A stretch of 64,000 bases of DNA from Rhizopus arrhizus. Its lineage: Eukaryota > Mucoromycota > Mucoromycetes > Mucorales > Rhizopodaceae. Below, in pieces: positions 34,761 through 45,397 of the stretch. The position numbers and the translations under genes were made by a program. Position 1 is the first letter of the stretch. Each line of letters begins with the position of its first letter. Below the pieces are notes generated by a model, which was given only the letters and a program-made list of their open reading frames with translations, was not told where the DNA came from and ran no database searches. Location: the NCBI GenBank assembly GCA_024220505.1, contig JAKZZE010000028.1, forward strand, positions 620,001 through 684,000, in the 5' to 3' direction.

Positions 34761-34938
34761 TAATCTGTTATCATTTTCAATCCCAGTTTCAATCAATGGC
34801 TAGCATGACTGTTGATCTTTTCATCTCTATCTTCACTCCATATATAGAAGTTACCATATCTAATAAAATAACGTCAAGAAACCCTTCATATGAATCACAT
34901 TCTTTTTTCTTTTCTATATTTTTTTTTAATTATAACAA

Positions 34939-37900
34939 ATGGTGAACACTATAGATAACATCTCAATCTGGAAGTCTCGTCTTCAAAACCTGACTGACTT
35001 ATTATTACCAACTGATTATCCAAGACCTTTACCTGCACGCACTGTTGAAGAGGTTTTATCATTCGATCTTCCAGAGCAAACACTGCTGAGCCTTGTACAG
35101 GCCTCTATGGATGAAGCTCGCCCAACACCATTTTCTGTTATCCTTGCTGCTTTCTCCGTCTTACTTCAACGTTATACTGGTGATGAAGAATTTGCTATTG
35201 GCACCTCTTCTCCTACAGGAAATCCATTGTTATTACGTCTCAATGTAGATCCTTTGAGTACATTTAGTAAAATAATTGAAATGGTGACAAAGGTAAGAAT
35301 GAAAAAGAGCACTTGTAGGGATTGGTAAAGGCGTTTTGTATTAAACCTATTTTTTTCTTTCTAGGTTGAACAAGAAGCACTGATTCAAGAAGTACCTTTT
35401 GATCAATTATGTGATGCTATATATGAAGGCACAGAGCCTGAAAGTAGACGACCCCTTTGTCGTGTACGCTTTTATAACGAAATGGATACACCTTCACAGC
35501 ATCATCTTGCCACCACTTCTGCAAGCTCAGACTTAACCATCTTTGTCTCTTCACCCAAGGCTTCTAGTTCATTAAGAACCTCTTTCCTTCGTCCTGTGTC
35601 TATTCGTATTATATACAACCAAATTTTATTTTCGCAAAGACGTATTGAGTATCTCTTTTCTCAATTGGTCACCATCATTGACGCTGGCGTCAAATCCAAG
35701 GAATTATCTGTTGGCAAGATCCCACTCTCTGATTCTGGCTTACCCAACTCACCTTTACCTGATCCAACTGCTGATTTACAATGGTCTCTCTGGAGAGGTG
35801 CTATCACTGATATATTTGCTGATAATGCAAACAAATACCCCAACAAGACATGTATCATAGAATCAAGAGATGATGACACAAAAATCACTTACAACTATGA
35901 ACAAATCAACCAAGCCTCCAATTTAGTTGCTCACTACCTTTTAGCCAATAATATACAAAGAGAAGACGTTGTGATGATTTATGCTTACAGAGGAGTCGAC
36001 CTTGTTATTGCCATCATGGGTGTTCTTAGAGCAGGCGCTACATTCAGTGTTATTGGTAGGTTTATAAAGTGAAAAAAAGAGACTTTTTGCTGATTCATTT
36101 CATTATCTTTAGACCCCGCCTATCCACCCGCACGTCAAGAGATCTATCTCTCAGTAGCCAAGCCTCGTGGTTTGATTGTACTTCAAGAAGCTGGACAGAT
36201 TGCCGATTCTGTTCGAGACTATATCAGTAAGGAACAAGCAATTGTATGTGAAATTCCTTCTTTGAAGATCAGAAGCGATGGTCAACTCTGTGGTGGTATG
36301 ACCGAGGATGGTAACGACATATTGGACTCTTTAAGATCATTGTCAGGACAACAGCCTAATGTTATCATTGGTCCCGACAGTATCGGTACCCTGAGTTTCA
36401 CCAGTGGCAGTACAGGTATCCCTAAGGGTGTCCGAGGCAGACATTTTTCACTGACACACTTTTATCCTTGGATGGCTGAGACCTTTGGTCTGTCGATCGA
36501 TGACAAGTTCACAATGCTTTCTGGTATCGCTCACGACCCCATTCAACGTGATATCTTTACTCCTCTTTTCTTGGGCGCCGAATTGCACATTCCTACTTCT
36601 GAAGATATCGGTATCCCTGGTCGTCTGGCTGAATGGATGAACCGCTCTCAAGTGACCGTTACTCATTTGACACCTGCTATGGGTCAATTGCTCTCTTCCC
36701 ATGCTCAAGTCGAAATTCCTTCGCTGATCAATGCGTTCTTTGTGGGTGATATCCTGACCAAGCGTGACGCTGCTCGTATTCAAAAGTATGCACCCAACGT
36801 ATCTGTGATTAACATGTATGGCACGACCGAGACCCAACGTTCAGTCTCCCATTTTGTTGTTCCCCCTCGTGTGAGACACCCGGCCTTCTTGGGCTCCCAA
36901 AAGGAAGTCATCGCTGCTGGCAAGGGTATGGTCAACGTTCAACTGCTGGTTGTCAACCGTCATGATCGTACAAAGATGTGTGGTGTAGGTGAAATTGGTG
37001 AAATCTATGTACGTGCACCCGGTCTGGCCGAAGGATACTTGCGATTACCTGAGGCCACGGCTGAAAAGTTCATTCCAAACTGGTTTGTCGAGGATCCTTT
37101 CGGAGAAGATAAGGATGAGTCTGTAGTCGAGGGCGATAGATGGAAGTCGTTTTATAAGGGTAAGCGTGATCGTATGTACCGTTCTGGTGATCTGGGTCGT
37201 TATCGTCCTGATGGTAACGTTGAATGTACCGGTCGAGCCGATGATCAAGTCAAGATCCGTGGTTTCCGTATCGAATTGGGTGAAATCGACACTCACCTCT
37301 CCCAGCATCCCTTTGTACGTGAAAATGTGACCTTGGTGCGTCGTGACAAGAATGAAGACCAGACGTTGGTAGCATACTTTGTACCCAATCCGACGTCCAA
37401 TACTGACTTTGCAAGTGCCACTGAGGAAGAAGAGTATGATGAGAAGGAGATCTTCTCTCAACGTCAATTCCGTCGCTTGATCAAGAACATTCGTGATTAC
37501 TTGAAGCAAAAGCTCCCTACGTATGCTGTTCCCACCGTCTTTGTACCACTCATTCGTATGCCCTTGACACCCAATGGTAAAACTGACAAAAACGCTCTGC
37601 CTTTCCCCGATACGGCTCAATTCAACAAGACCGCGGCCAAAAATGAAACTGCCGAGCTTCCTCAAATGACACCCAATGAACGCACTATTCATGACATCTG
37701 GAAAGAGTTGCTCCCTGCCTCCGATCCTGTCATCGGTCTGACAGACAATTTCTTTGACATCGGTGGTCACTCCTTGATTGCCACTCGTCTCATCTTTGAA
37801 ATCCGTCAAAAGTTCCAAGTCGAGGCTCCCTTGGGTCTCGTGTTTGCTGAACCTACCATTGCTGGTCTTGCAAGGGAAGTATCCAAGTTGCAAAGCGGTG

Positions 37901-39228
37901 ATTTGTTGATTGAGAATGACGCATCACTTCAACAACAGCAAAATGAAGAAAAGAAGGAAGTGGTTGATTATGCAAGTGACGTTGAGAAGCTGGCTCAAGC
38001 GTACCTCCAGCCATCCTACGATGCCTTGCCTGTCTCTCAACAAGAGCGAAGTTATCTCTTGACTGGTGCTACCGGCTTCTTGGGTGCTTTTATTCTTGAC
38101 AAGCTCCTTGCTTTTGATAGCACCAAGAAGGTTCTTTGTGTTGTTCGTGCCAAGGACAACAAGAATGCTTTTGATCGTGTCAAGAAGGCTGCAGTCGATC
38201 ATTTAGTCTGGAAAGACGCTTGGGAAGGTCGTGTAGAAGCACTTTGTGGTGACTTGTCCAGTGAGCGTCTTGGGCTTTCTGAAACTGACTGGAAGCGAGC
38301 TGTGACCGAGACCGATAGTGTGATTCACAATGGCGCCCTTGTTCACTGGGTCTATCCTTACAGTCAATTGTTTGCTCCTAATGTCCTTGGTACTCTCTGG
38401 GCTATGCGTTTGGCCTCTGAACACAAGCAAAAGTCATTCCACTTTGTCTCTTCTACCTCTGTCTTGGACTCGTCTTACTACATTGAACGAGGTAGCTATG
38501 TTTCTGAAGCTGATAATTTGGAAGGATCTCGCACTGGCCTTGAAAACGGCTATGGACAAAGCAAATGGGTTGCTGAAAAGTTGATTATGGAAGCCAGATC
38601 TCGAGGTATGCCCGCGAGCATCATTCGTCCTGGTTACATTTTGGGTGATTCTCGTACGGGTGTTACGAATACAGACGATTTCATCTGGCGTTTATTGAAG
38701 GGTTGTGTTGAATTGGGTTATGTTCCTGCTATGTCCAACGATGTCAACTGCTGTTCTGTAGACTATGTTGCTGCCGTGGTCGCAGGCGCTGCTTGTCACG
38801 ATCAGGAATCCAGCAAACTTGGCGTGCTTCAAGTCACGCACCCTGCTGACTTTACCTACAACAAGATGTTCCAATCTTTGGTTACATATGGTTATCAAGT
38901 GCAACACACGGAATACATTGACTGGAGAAGCAAGTTGATGGAATATACACTCAAATCCCAAGATCACTCCCTCTTCCCTCTCTTACACTTTGTATTGGAT
39001 GACTTACCTACTTCCACCAAGAGCGCACCATTGGACGATGCCAACACTCAATCTATCTTGGCATTGGATGGTGTGCAACTACCCTTAATGGGAGATTCGT
39101 TACTGGGTCTTTACTTTGCTTACCTGGTGAAGGTTGGATATATGCCTCTGCCTGCATCTGGTCATCTTCCTTTACCTGAATTGAACGTTGAAGTTACTTT
39201 ACTGCAACGAAGTGGTGCCAAACACTAA
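34939..39228 (+). CDS. LYS2: L-2-aminoadipate reductase, large subunit (Lys2)
   Basis: This enzyme activates alpha-aminoadipate with ATP and reduces it with NADPH to the semialdehyde, a step of fungal lysine synthesis. Three exons (34939-35292, 35365-36055, 36113-39228) give 1386 residues, near the yeast length. A condensation-like N-terminal part is followed by the adenylation domain (LSFTSGSTGIPKGV; MYRSGDLGRYRPDGNVE; DDQVKIRGFRIELGEID). The carrier domain follows (DNFFDIGGHSLIATRL), with the phosphopantetheine Ser near residue 902. The C-terminal reductase domain has the nucleotide-binding LLTGATGFLGAFIL and the active-site YxxxK in NGYGQSKWVAEKL. All core motifs are intact. Codon use is clearly optimised, with GC higher than the neighbours, which fits high expression. 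It must be activated by a Lys5-type phosphopantetheinyl transferase encoded elsewhere. Confidence 0.97.
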
Positions 39229-39402
39229 ATTTTATTTTCATTCTGTAATATATATATTTTTTTATAATTGTAAACATAATAAAAAGAACAATAGCTGTTT
39301 ATATAAAACTATAAAATAGGGTTGAATTTATTTAAAAACATACAAAAAGATTGAGGTGGGGTATTTCATATCATATAGATCTATACGAGACAAAGGACAA
39401 CT

Positions 39403-40104
39403 CTAAGCGGATTGAACAACCTCTAGATTTGTATCTTTCTTCTCCAGCTTTTCTAGTACAGATTCCTCCTGTTTTGAAGCATTATTGAGCCAACTGAGAT
39501 AAGCATTCCACAAGATACCCAGGCTACTGACAAAAGGCAATCGATACTGCAGCGGCATGAATTTGAAATTGATAAACTGAACAGCGGGCCATACTTTATA
39601 ATTAGCGATCAATGCTGGCAAATAAGCGTCTCTGAATTTTTCTCGCACACCTTCCCAATCGCCCGTTTCAGCCAAACCCATGACGGTAAAGAAAAGGACA
39701 AGACCGGTGGGCGCAAAGAGGGCTTGATCGGTGACCATGCGCTTGACAGCCATCTGGTTCGCTTGACGGGCCAAGGCGGCCGTAGCGACCGATTTGGGCA
39801 TAGGAAAGTAACGGTCGAGAAACATGTACCATTTACCACCAAAAGGCGCTACACAAAAGTTATAGGCCGCAAACCGAAAGGTGCGTGCGAAATCCCAACG
39901 TGGGGCAGGTGGCCAGAGATCTTCATGTTTTCTTATCTTCTCGGGAAGGTATGGATCGAGTTTGCTGTGTTCATAAAAAGAAATGCTTTGAGCAAGCGTG
40001 TCGCTGATCGCTCCAAGAATACCGTTTGTGACACATAATGTCAAAATGGGTCTTTTACTGTAAGATTTATTGTAAAATGCGTTTAATGCTCGTATGCTGT
40101 TCAT
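39403..40104 (-). CDS. Mpv17/PMP22-family membrane protein
   Basis: This is a single-exon gene for a 233-residue protein of the Mpv17/PXMP2/Sym1 family, which sits in the mitochondrial inner membrane or the peroxisomal membrane and is thought to form channels. Family features are YNKSYSKRPILTLCVTNGIL at the N-terminus, GAISDTLAQ, FRFAAYNFCVAPFGGKWYMF, the signature DAYLPALIANYKVWPAVQFI and NFKFMPLQYRLPFVSSLGIL with WNAYLSWL. The usual four hydrophobic segments are present. It is longer than Sym1 because of an insertion near residues 55-70. The organelle cannot be told from sequence. It is convergent with LYS2, with stops 174 bp apart. Confidence 0.9.
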   Translation of the reverse strand: MNSIRALNAFYNKSYSKRPILTLCVTNGILGAISDTLAQSISFYEHSKLDPYLPEKIRKHEDLWPPAPRWDFARTFRFAAYNFCVAPFGGKWYMFLDRYFPMPKSVATAALARQANQMAVKRMVTDQALFAPTGLVLFFTVMGLAETGDWEGVREKFRDAYLPALIANYKVWPAVQFINFKFMPLQYRLPFVSSLGILWNAYLSWLNNASKQEESVLEKLEKKDTNLEVVQSA

Positions 40105-40295
40105 TGTGAAGAATAAAAGAGAAAGGAATAAAAAAAAAGAAAGAAAAAGAGTTTTAAAAAGTGAATCTGTTTCGGGATTTAATTTTTTTTTTTATCTGCT
40201 CTTTTTGTCATGGTTATTGGTACAAGAAACAAGGAGATGGGTGATGGACTAGTTTAAATTGACGTCAATATCACATATGAAAATGTCAAAAAAAA

Positions 40296-40472
40296 TCATA
40301 AAATTACGTCAATAGACTTGTAAATAATAATAGAGCCTGCTATGTATTTTATGGCTGTCATCACATTTGGACTAAGATCAACTGTAATGGCAATTCGAGG
40401 TGAAACTTTCGTCAGTTGGTGTAATACTCTTTGTCCAAGGTCCAAAGTTAATCTGACGTTGGTGTCTTCCAT
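40296..40472 (-). CDS. Possible 58-residue small protein, unknown function
   Basis: The frame from an ATG at 40472 to a stop at 40296 reads MEDTNVRLTLDLGQRVLHQL and ends with a mildly hydrophobic segment (YIAGSIIIYKSIDVIL) that could be a C-terminal membrane anchor. GC content over these bases is higher than in the surrounding spacer, which supports coding. The frame also runs upstream through a 31-base poly-A tract on the plus strand, giving poly-Phe, which I do not take as coding. I know no family for it. Confidence 0.35.
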   Translation of the reverse strand: MEDTNVRLTLDLGQRVLHQLTKVSPRIAITVDLSPNVMTAIKYIAGSIIIYKSIDVIL

Positions 40473-40479
40473 TAAGAGT

Positions 40480-40514
<35 letters not shown>

Positions 40515-40625
40515 AAAGTGACTTTTCAAAAATGGCGGCAAAATTAATCACACACCGAGTTTATTTAAGAGAGAGATTTTTTTACAGAGTATATAATACA
40601 AAATAATAGCAGAAACCGTGGTTGG

Positions 40626-41651
40626 TTAAACAAGGTAATGATGAGATGCAGGTCTTGAGAATGATTCTTTTGAGGTTGGTACACGTTGTCTGATAGCACA
40701 TAGTTGAGAAGATAAACTTGGGCTACTGACAGGAGATGATGTCAGAGAAGAAACGACGGGTGAAGCACAGAATTGACCGAATGCTTCCAGTACTTCATAT
40801 TCATCTTGTGTGATATTAACAGCATCTTGGCCCACTGGCTTTTCATCCAATTGGATCCTTCCCAACTGCTCTATTGGCGTCTGCAGAGCATCGATCGATA
40901 TACGACGCTTGACATTAAAATCATAGTGGAAGCTTGGAGGTGAGCCAGAATGAACAGAGTCACTGGAGGCAGTAGAGATGGAGGATCTGCGAATCTTTGA
41001 AAGCTCTTCATCCTCATGTTTAACGATCCATGGAGAACGATGTCGGTGTGTGTTATGTTGAGAAGGAAGTTGAGAGGCATGATAGAAATGAGACTTGATA
41101 GGAGAGGGAGGTAGTGAATAAGGATATGAAGAGCGAGATCCAGAAGAAGGGATAGGTGTCGAAAGAGAAAGTCTTTTATTAGGTGGAGGTAAGGTACGGT
41201 TGTGAATCATGGAAGAGCATTCCAAGGAAAGTGGTAAATCGTTTTGATCCTGATTGACCCACGAATGCGGAGATTCTATGACTCGATCGTTGGTTACAGC
41301 TGCACAGGCCTTTTTGTTCTTGGCATGATCTCCTGCTACTGTTACTACTGATATTGTTGAATCCACGGATTTTCTTCTTTCTTTATCGTGTGTTTGTGTG
41401 TGCTGCATCATGTTATCAAATCGACTAAATCTGCGATCACAACCTTCAATGATACATTTATATGGTTTCTATAAGATGATTAGAGAACAATAAAAGATGA
41501 TTGAAATAAACCATACCTCTCCTGTATGCTTTCGTTCATGCCTTGCTAAATGCTCACTTCTTGTAAAGACCATGTTACAATTACCATAACCAGTACAACG
41601 AAATTGTTTAGGAATTGATCTTTGAGCAGAATTTCTTCTTTTAGGTGGCAT
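40626..41651 (-). CDS. Transcription factor with two C2H2 zinc fingers
   Basis: The N-terminus [19 protein letters not shown] leads into two adjacent C2H2 fingers: [20 protein letters not shown] with ERKH, and [20 protein letters not shown] with QTH. They are joined by the linker TGEKPYK across one short intron (about 41467-41516). Spacing and the RSEHLARH / RFDNMMQH contact helices resemble fungal stress and nutrient regulators of the Usv1/Rsv/Com2 kind, but paralogues cannot be separated by eye. The rest is a Ser/Pro-rich, probably disordered region ([28 protein letters not shown]). A run of 43 A (41773-41815) lies about 120 bp upstream of the start. Confidence 0.88.
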
Positions 41652-41770
41652 CTTTTTTTTTAATTAATAAATAAATGAAAAAGAAAAAAAGAAAATCATT
41701 TTATTTTATTACTTGGTCCTTTTATACTCTTTCAGTGAAACCAAAGTTGAAATGCAGAACCGTGTCCAGG

Positions 41771-41819
<49 letters not shown>

Positions 41820-43841
41820 GAATGAAGATAAGACTATTGTTTAGCTTTTTTTTTTCTATTCGTCATAAGTAATAATATGTTGAGTCAGTGAGATACTTTT
41901 TACAAAGACTAAATTGAGAGAAATAAAAAAAACTTGATTATTGTTACTGCAGTAGTAAATAATGATATCATAGAAACACACACTTAGTTGATCTGAGTTA
42001 TTTTGGCATCAATTGATGTTACAACCTATTTGCTGCTAACCCTTCCTTTGCTGTTGATATGATATTCGCTTTTATGTTACCATAGTTACTTGTCTCACCA
42101 TACTCTTTGTCCCCCCCCTTTTTTTATTTTATTTTACATGTTTTTTGTTCCTTGAACCTGGAAAAAAAAAAAAAAAAATCTCACAAACTCCGGGCTGTCC
42201 AGTTAGATTACAATAAACCATGTGGTTTAACCATAAGTGGTTTCCAATGAAAATCTTGCAATGTTGTCATTGATTTTGTCATTTAGAGTGTGTACATAAA
42301 CAATGGGAATCTTATGCAGGTACTTGTTTATAATTTTATTTGATAAAGCACTTTTTATATCGTAACTGAAAAATAAACCCAAAGATTAGATCAAGTGTAA
42401 CTAAAAATTACAATCGATTACACCTTTAAAAAGAAAAAAGGACTGAACTTTAAAAAAGTAGTCTAGACTTTAAATAGTGTCGGGTTCTTTTTTTAAAAAA
42501 GTAAATAAAAAAAAGGGGATCATCCAAGTTGTCAATGTCAAGTGTAGTAATGAATATTTAAATAAATGAATTTAAGATTCTTTTCTATTTGATTTTAATA
42601 AAATATCAAAGCCCAGTAAAGAAAAAAAAAAAAAAAAAAGGGCCCCTCCTTTTTTTAGAATGTTTTAGTAAAATACGATATTCTTGTCTGTGCGTTTCTC
42701 CTGTGCTTTAAATATTACCTGTGCGTATTTTACAAGTTTAATTCATTAAAAGATGAATTTTATAATCAATAAAATTTATTTTGACATCATCCATTCTCAT
42801 CCTTCTTTTATATAAACATGCTTATACTCTTATCCTTTTTCTTTTTATGTATTCCCTTGGAACCTGGATAGGACACGTTTATGTCACACAATGTGAAACA
42901 TGGACAATCAAATGTATAAGCATTTTTTGTAAAAGAAGTGTTGCATGAAAAGCATCCCACACATACAAGTCATGTCTTTCAATAATGTTGGTTTATCGAA
43001 TTTATTTTAATTTACAACATTTGACTGAAATAAAAGAATATGAAATAAATAAAAAAAAAGGGAGGGAATGCCTTTTGATATTGAAAAATGAAATGTTGAT
43101 TTATTCTTTTCTTTATTCACATCATGCTTTAAGAAAAACTCATGGTCGTCACACCTATTCACATCAACCTTGAATGCTTTCTGAAATTAACTTTGACTAT
43201 TCTTGGCTTTTTAAAAATCTCTTTATGGAAGTTGAATTAAACTCCCTCCTTTCAATTTTGTCAGAAGACGTATTTTATCATCTGATTCTAATGAATAGAC
43301 TATCCAAAGAATATATTATTGATTATAAGCCCCTCCTTTTTTTTTATTCACTGATCTTTAGAGTAATACAATACATGGCTTTTTAAGCATAAAACTATAT
43401 CAAAAAGTGCTTTGAACATCACCATTCGTTTTATATGATTTAATCTGCTAGAATAAAGAATTTATATTTTCATTGTTTATTCAATTTATTTTTACTCTAT
43501 TTTATGATTAACACATCAAAATATAATTGACAACTTCATTTTCACAAGCAACACATTTAATCTCTCTTTACTTTCGACAGTCCCAAAGAATCAATTCAAA
43601 AGTATGTAAATAACTAGCAACAATACAGAGGGTTACACATGGAAATGATTTTGCTATACAAAAAGGAGAGCAGACAGAACAATTCTCTAGTGAACATAAT
43701 GATTCTTTTAAACGCAATAAACGTCTTTATTGTTTAAAAAAAAAAGTTATTTCCAAATAAAGAGAACAAAAAACCTTCTTTTCTCATAAATACTTTAATG
43801 AACAATACAACTACTAAAAAGTAAACAACCATCAACATCCA
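41652..43841. other. Long AT-rich intergenic region
   Basis: I see no gene over 2.2 kb. It has a run of 43 A (41773-41815), other A/T tracts, and plus-strand frames at 42985-43386 with AT-type composition and no motif. It contains the promoters of the zinc-finger gene (minus) and of the first small secreted protein gene (plus). Confidence 0.55.
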
Positions 43842-44347
43842 ATGAAGTCCTTTTTGATTCTTTGCTTTATTTTATTAAACATCTTTCAATATACTTTTGC
43901 TTATTGTATCTATAATACTTCCAAATTCGTTTCTTTAAGTGCCTTTCAATTCCCTGGTAATTCTGGTGCCAATGAATTTGGGTAAGATAACTGATGCATA
44001 TCCTATCAACCTAATCAATTTCTATCAGTCGATTTTCAAGACATGAATTAGCTCCTGGAGATAAAGCGTGTTGTCCTTATACTACTTATGACTGTGTCAA
44101 GACGGGAAATAAAGACGATCCTGTCAAGTTCCTCGTAAGTCGCTCTGAATTTTATTTATTCATACTTTTCAACACATCATGAAAATAGATGTATTTTGAT
44201 TTTCATAGGATAAAATACAAGCCATTCACAATAACTGTACCTGGTGGTGGATGGATTAATATCAGTGGTGATGATGGTAATACTAACTATGAAGTCTTTT
44301 TTGCTAATGGTAATCGTTATGAACCTGAATTTTACGTTTATCCTTAA
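43842..44347 (+). CDS. Small secreted cysteine-containing protein, copy 1
   Basis: The product starts with a clear signal peptide (MKSFLILCFILLNIFQYTFA) followed by mature sequence YCIYNTSKFVSLSAFQFPGN. A conserved core FSRHELAPGDKACCPYTTYD with C and a C-terminal VPGGGWINISGDDG follow, ending EPEFYVYP. Three exons join with GT-AG introns; in the second intron the acceptor AAATAG before ATGTATTTTG keeps the frame shared with copy 2. The mature protein is about 115 residues with four Cys. The next gene (44698-45215) is a paralogue in the same direction. I do not recognise the family. Possible roles are in the cell wall or at the host or environment surface, but this is inference. Confidence 0.8.
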
Positions 44348-44697
44348 AAGTATGGCTTTTGATTTCCTCAACACCCTTTCTTTCCCTTTCATTCATTATC
44401 TCTACTCTTTCTTTGTTTCTTTAAAATTTCAAAACTAGAATTAATAAAATTCATTTCATTCTTATTATTAGCTGATAGATGCCAGTTAATGAAAAGATGC
44501 TTGCAAAAAAAAAAAAAAAAAAAAAAAAAGAGGGAGAAGGAGGTGAAAACAATGAATAGCTTCATCTCTACCTGAGTACGCTGTATTTTGAAATTCATTG
44601 ACAAAATAAAGATGAGGATAATCAAGTCTTTATATATAAATAACTATCAATTGTAACCTATTCTATTTTGTTGCTGTTATCAGTCAGTCAAAGCAAC
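44348..44697. other. Spacer between the two secreted-protein paralogues
   Basis: AT-rich spacer of 350 bases with a run of 25 A (44505-44529). It contains the 3' flank of copy 1 and the promoter of copy 2. No gene is visible. Confidence 0.6.
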
Positions 44698-45215
44698 ATG
44701 AATTATAGATTTATCTATTTCACTTTATTCTTCATCTTACAAGAAATATTTGCTTATTGTGTTTACAATACATCTCAACATACCGCATTTCGCGTCACTC
44801 AACTCTTTGGTAATTCTAGTGCTACCATATATTCGTAAGCCTATCCTCATTTGTACATGAACATACTTATTCACCTTTACCTTTCATTAGCCTTTTCGAG
44901 CGAGATAGTTTGGCTCCTGGTGATAAAGGCTGCTGTCCTTATACTACAAATGACTGTCTTAACACTCAAAATAGAGATGATCTAATTCGGCTTTCAGTAA
45001 AATTCATCTTTTTTTCACTTTAGCACTACTTGAAGTACTCACTGATATTGTAGTTTTACATTGGTCCTATCGATGGAAAAACCACACAGCATACTTTCAC
45101 TTTACCTGGTGGAGGATGGATTAACATGAACGGTGATGAAAGTCAGCCAAAATATGAAGCATTCTATTCTGATGGTCGTCCTTATGAACCTCATTATTAT
45201 ACATGTATTCTATAG
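44698..45215 (+). CDS. Small secreted cysteine-containing protein, copy 2
   Basis: This is a tandem paralogue of the gene just upstream. Its signal peptide is MNYRFIYFTLFFILQEIFA, then mature YCVYNTSQHTAFRVTQLFGN. The core FERDSLAPGDKGCCPYTTND with C and the segment TLPGGGWINMNGDES match copy 1 at the same positions. It ends EPHYYTCIL, adding one Cys near the end that copy 1 lacks. The intron positions are the same as in copy 1. The two proteins share the frame of conserved residues but differ widely elsewhere, so the duplication is old or under diversifying pressure. Confidence 0.8.
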
Positions 45216-45397
45216 ACTTTCTTTTAATAAAATCAATCTTTCTCTATTCGTCAACTGTCAGATCTTTACCGCCAAAAAAGGGGGGGCACTTTTCTGGTGT
45301 TACCTTATCAGTATTGTTCACGTGCCTTCTATTCACCTTCTTGTCCTCTCGTAAGCCTTTCTTTTTTTTGCATTTTCCTTTTTCTTTCTTTTCCAAG

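Noticed and set aside
37045..37893. 282-codon open frame antisense to LYS2
   Set aside because: It is a shadow of the codon-biased LYS2 exon on the other strand, with no motif of its own.
40473..40541. Upstream extension of the small ORF through poly-Phe
   Set aside because: The extension is only a translated homopolymer tract and is unlikely to be coding.
45203..45397. Extension of the malonyl-CoA decarboxylase frame upstream to 45203
   Set aside because: The upstream part overlaps the end of the secreted-protein gene and has low-complexity Phe/Ser-rich sequence; the ATG at 45398 is the better start.
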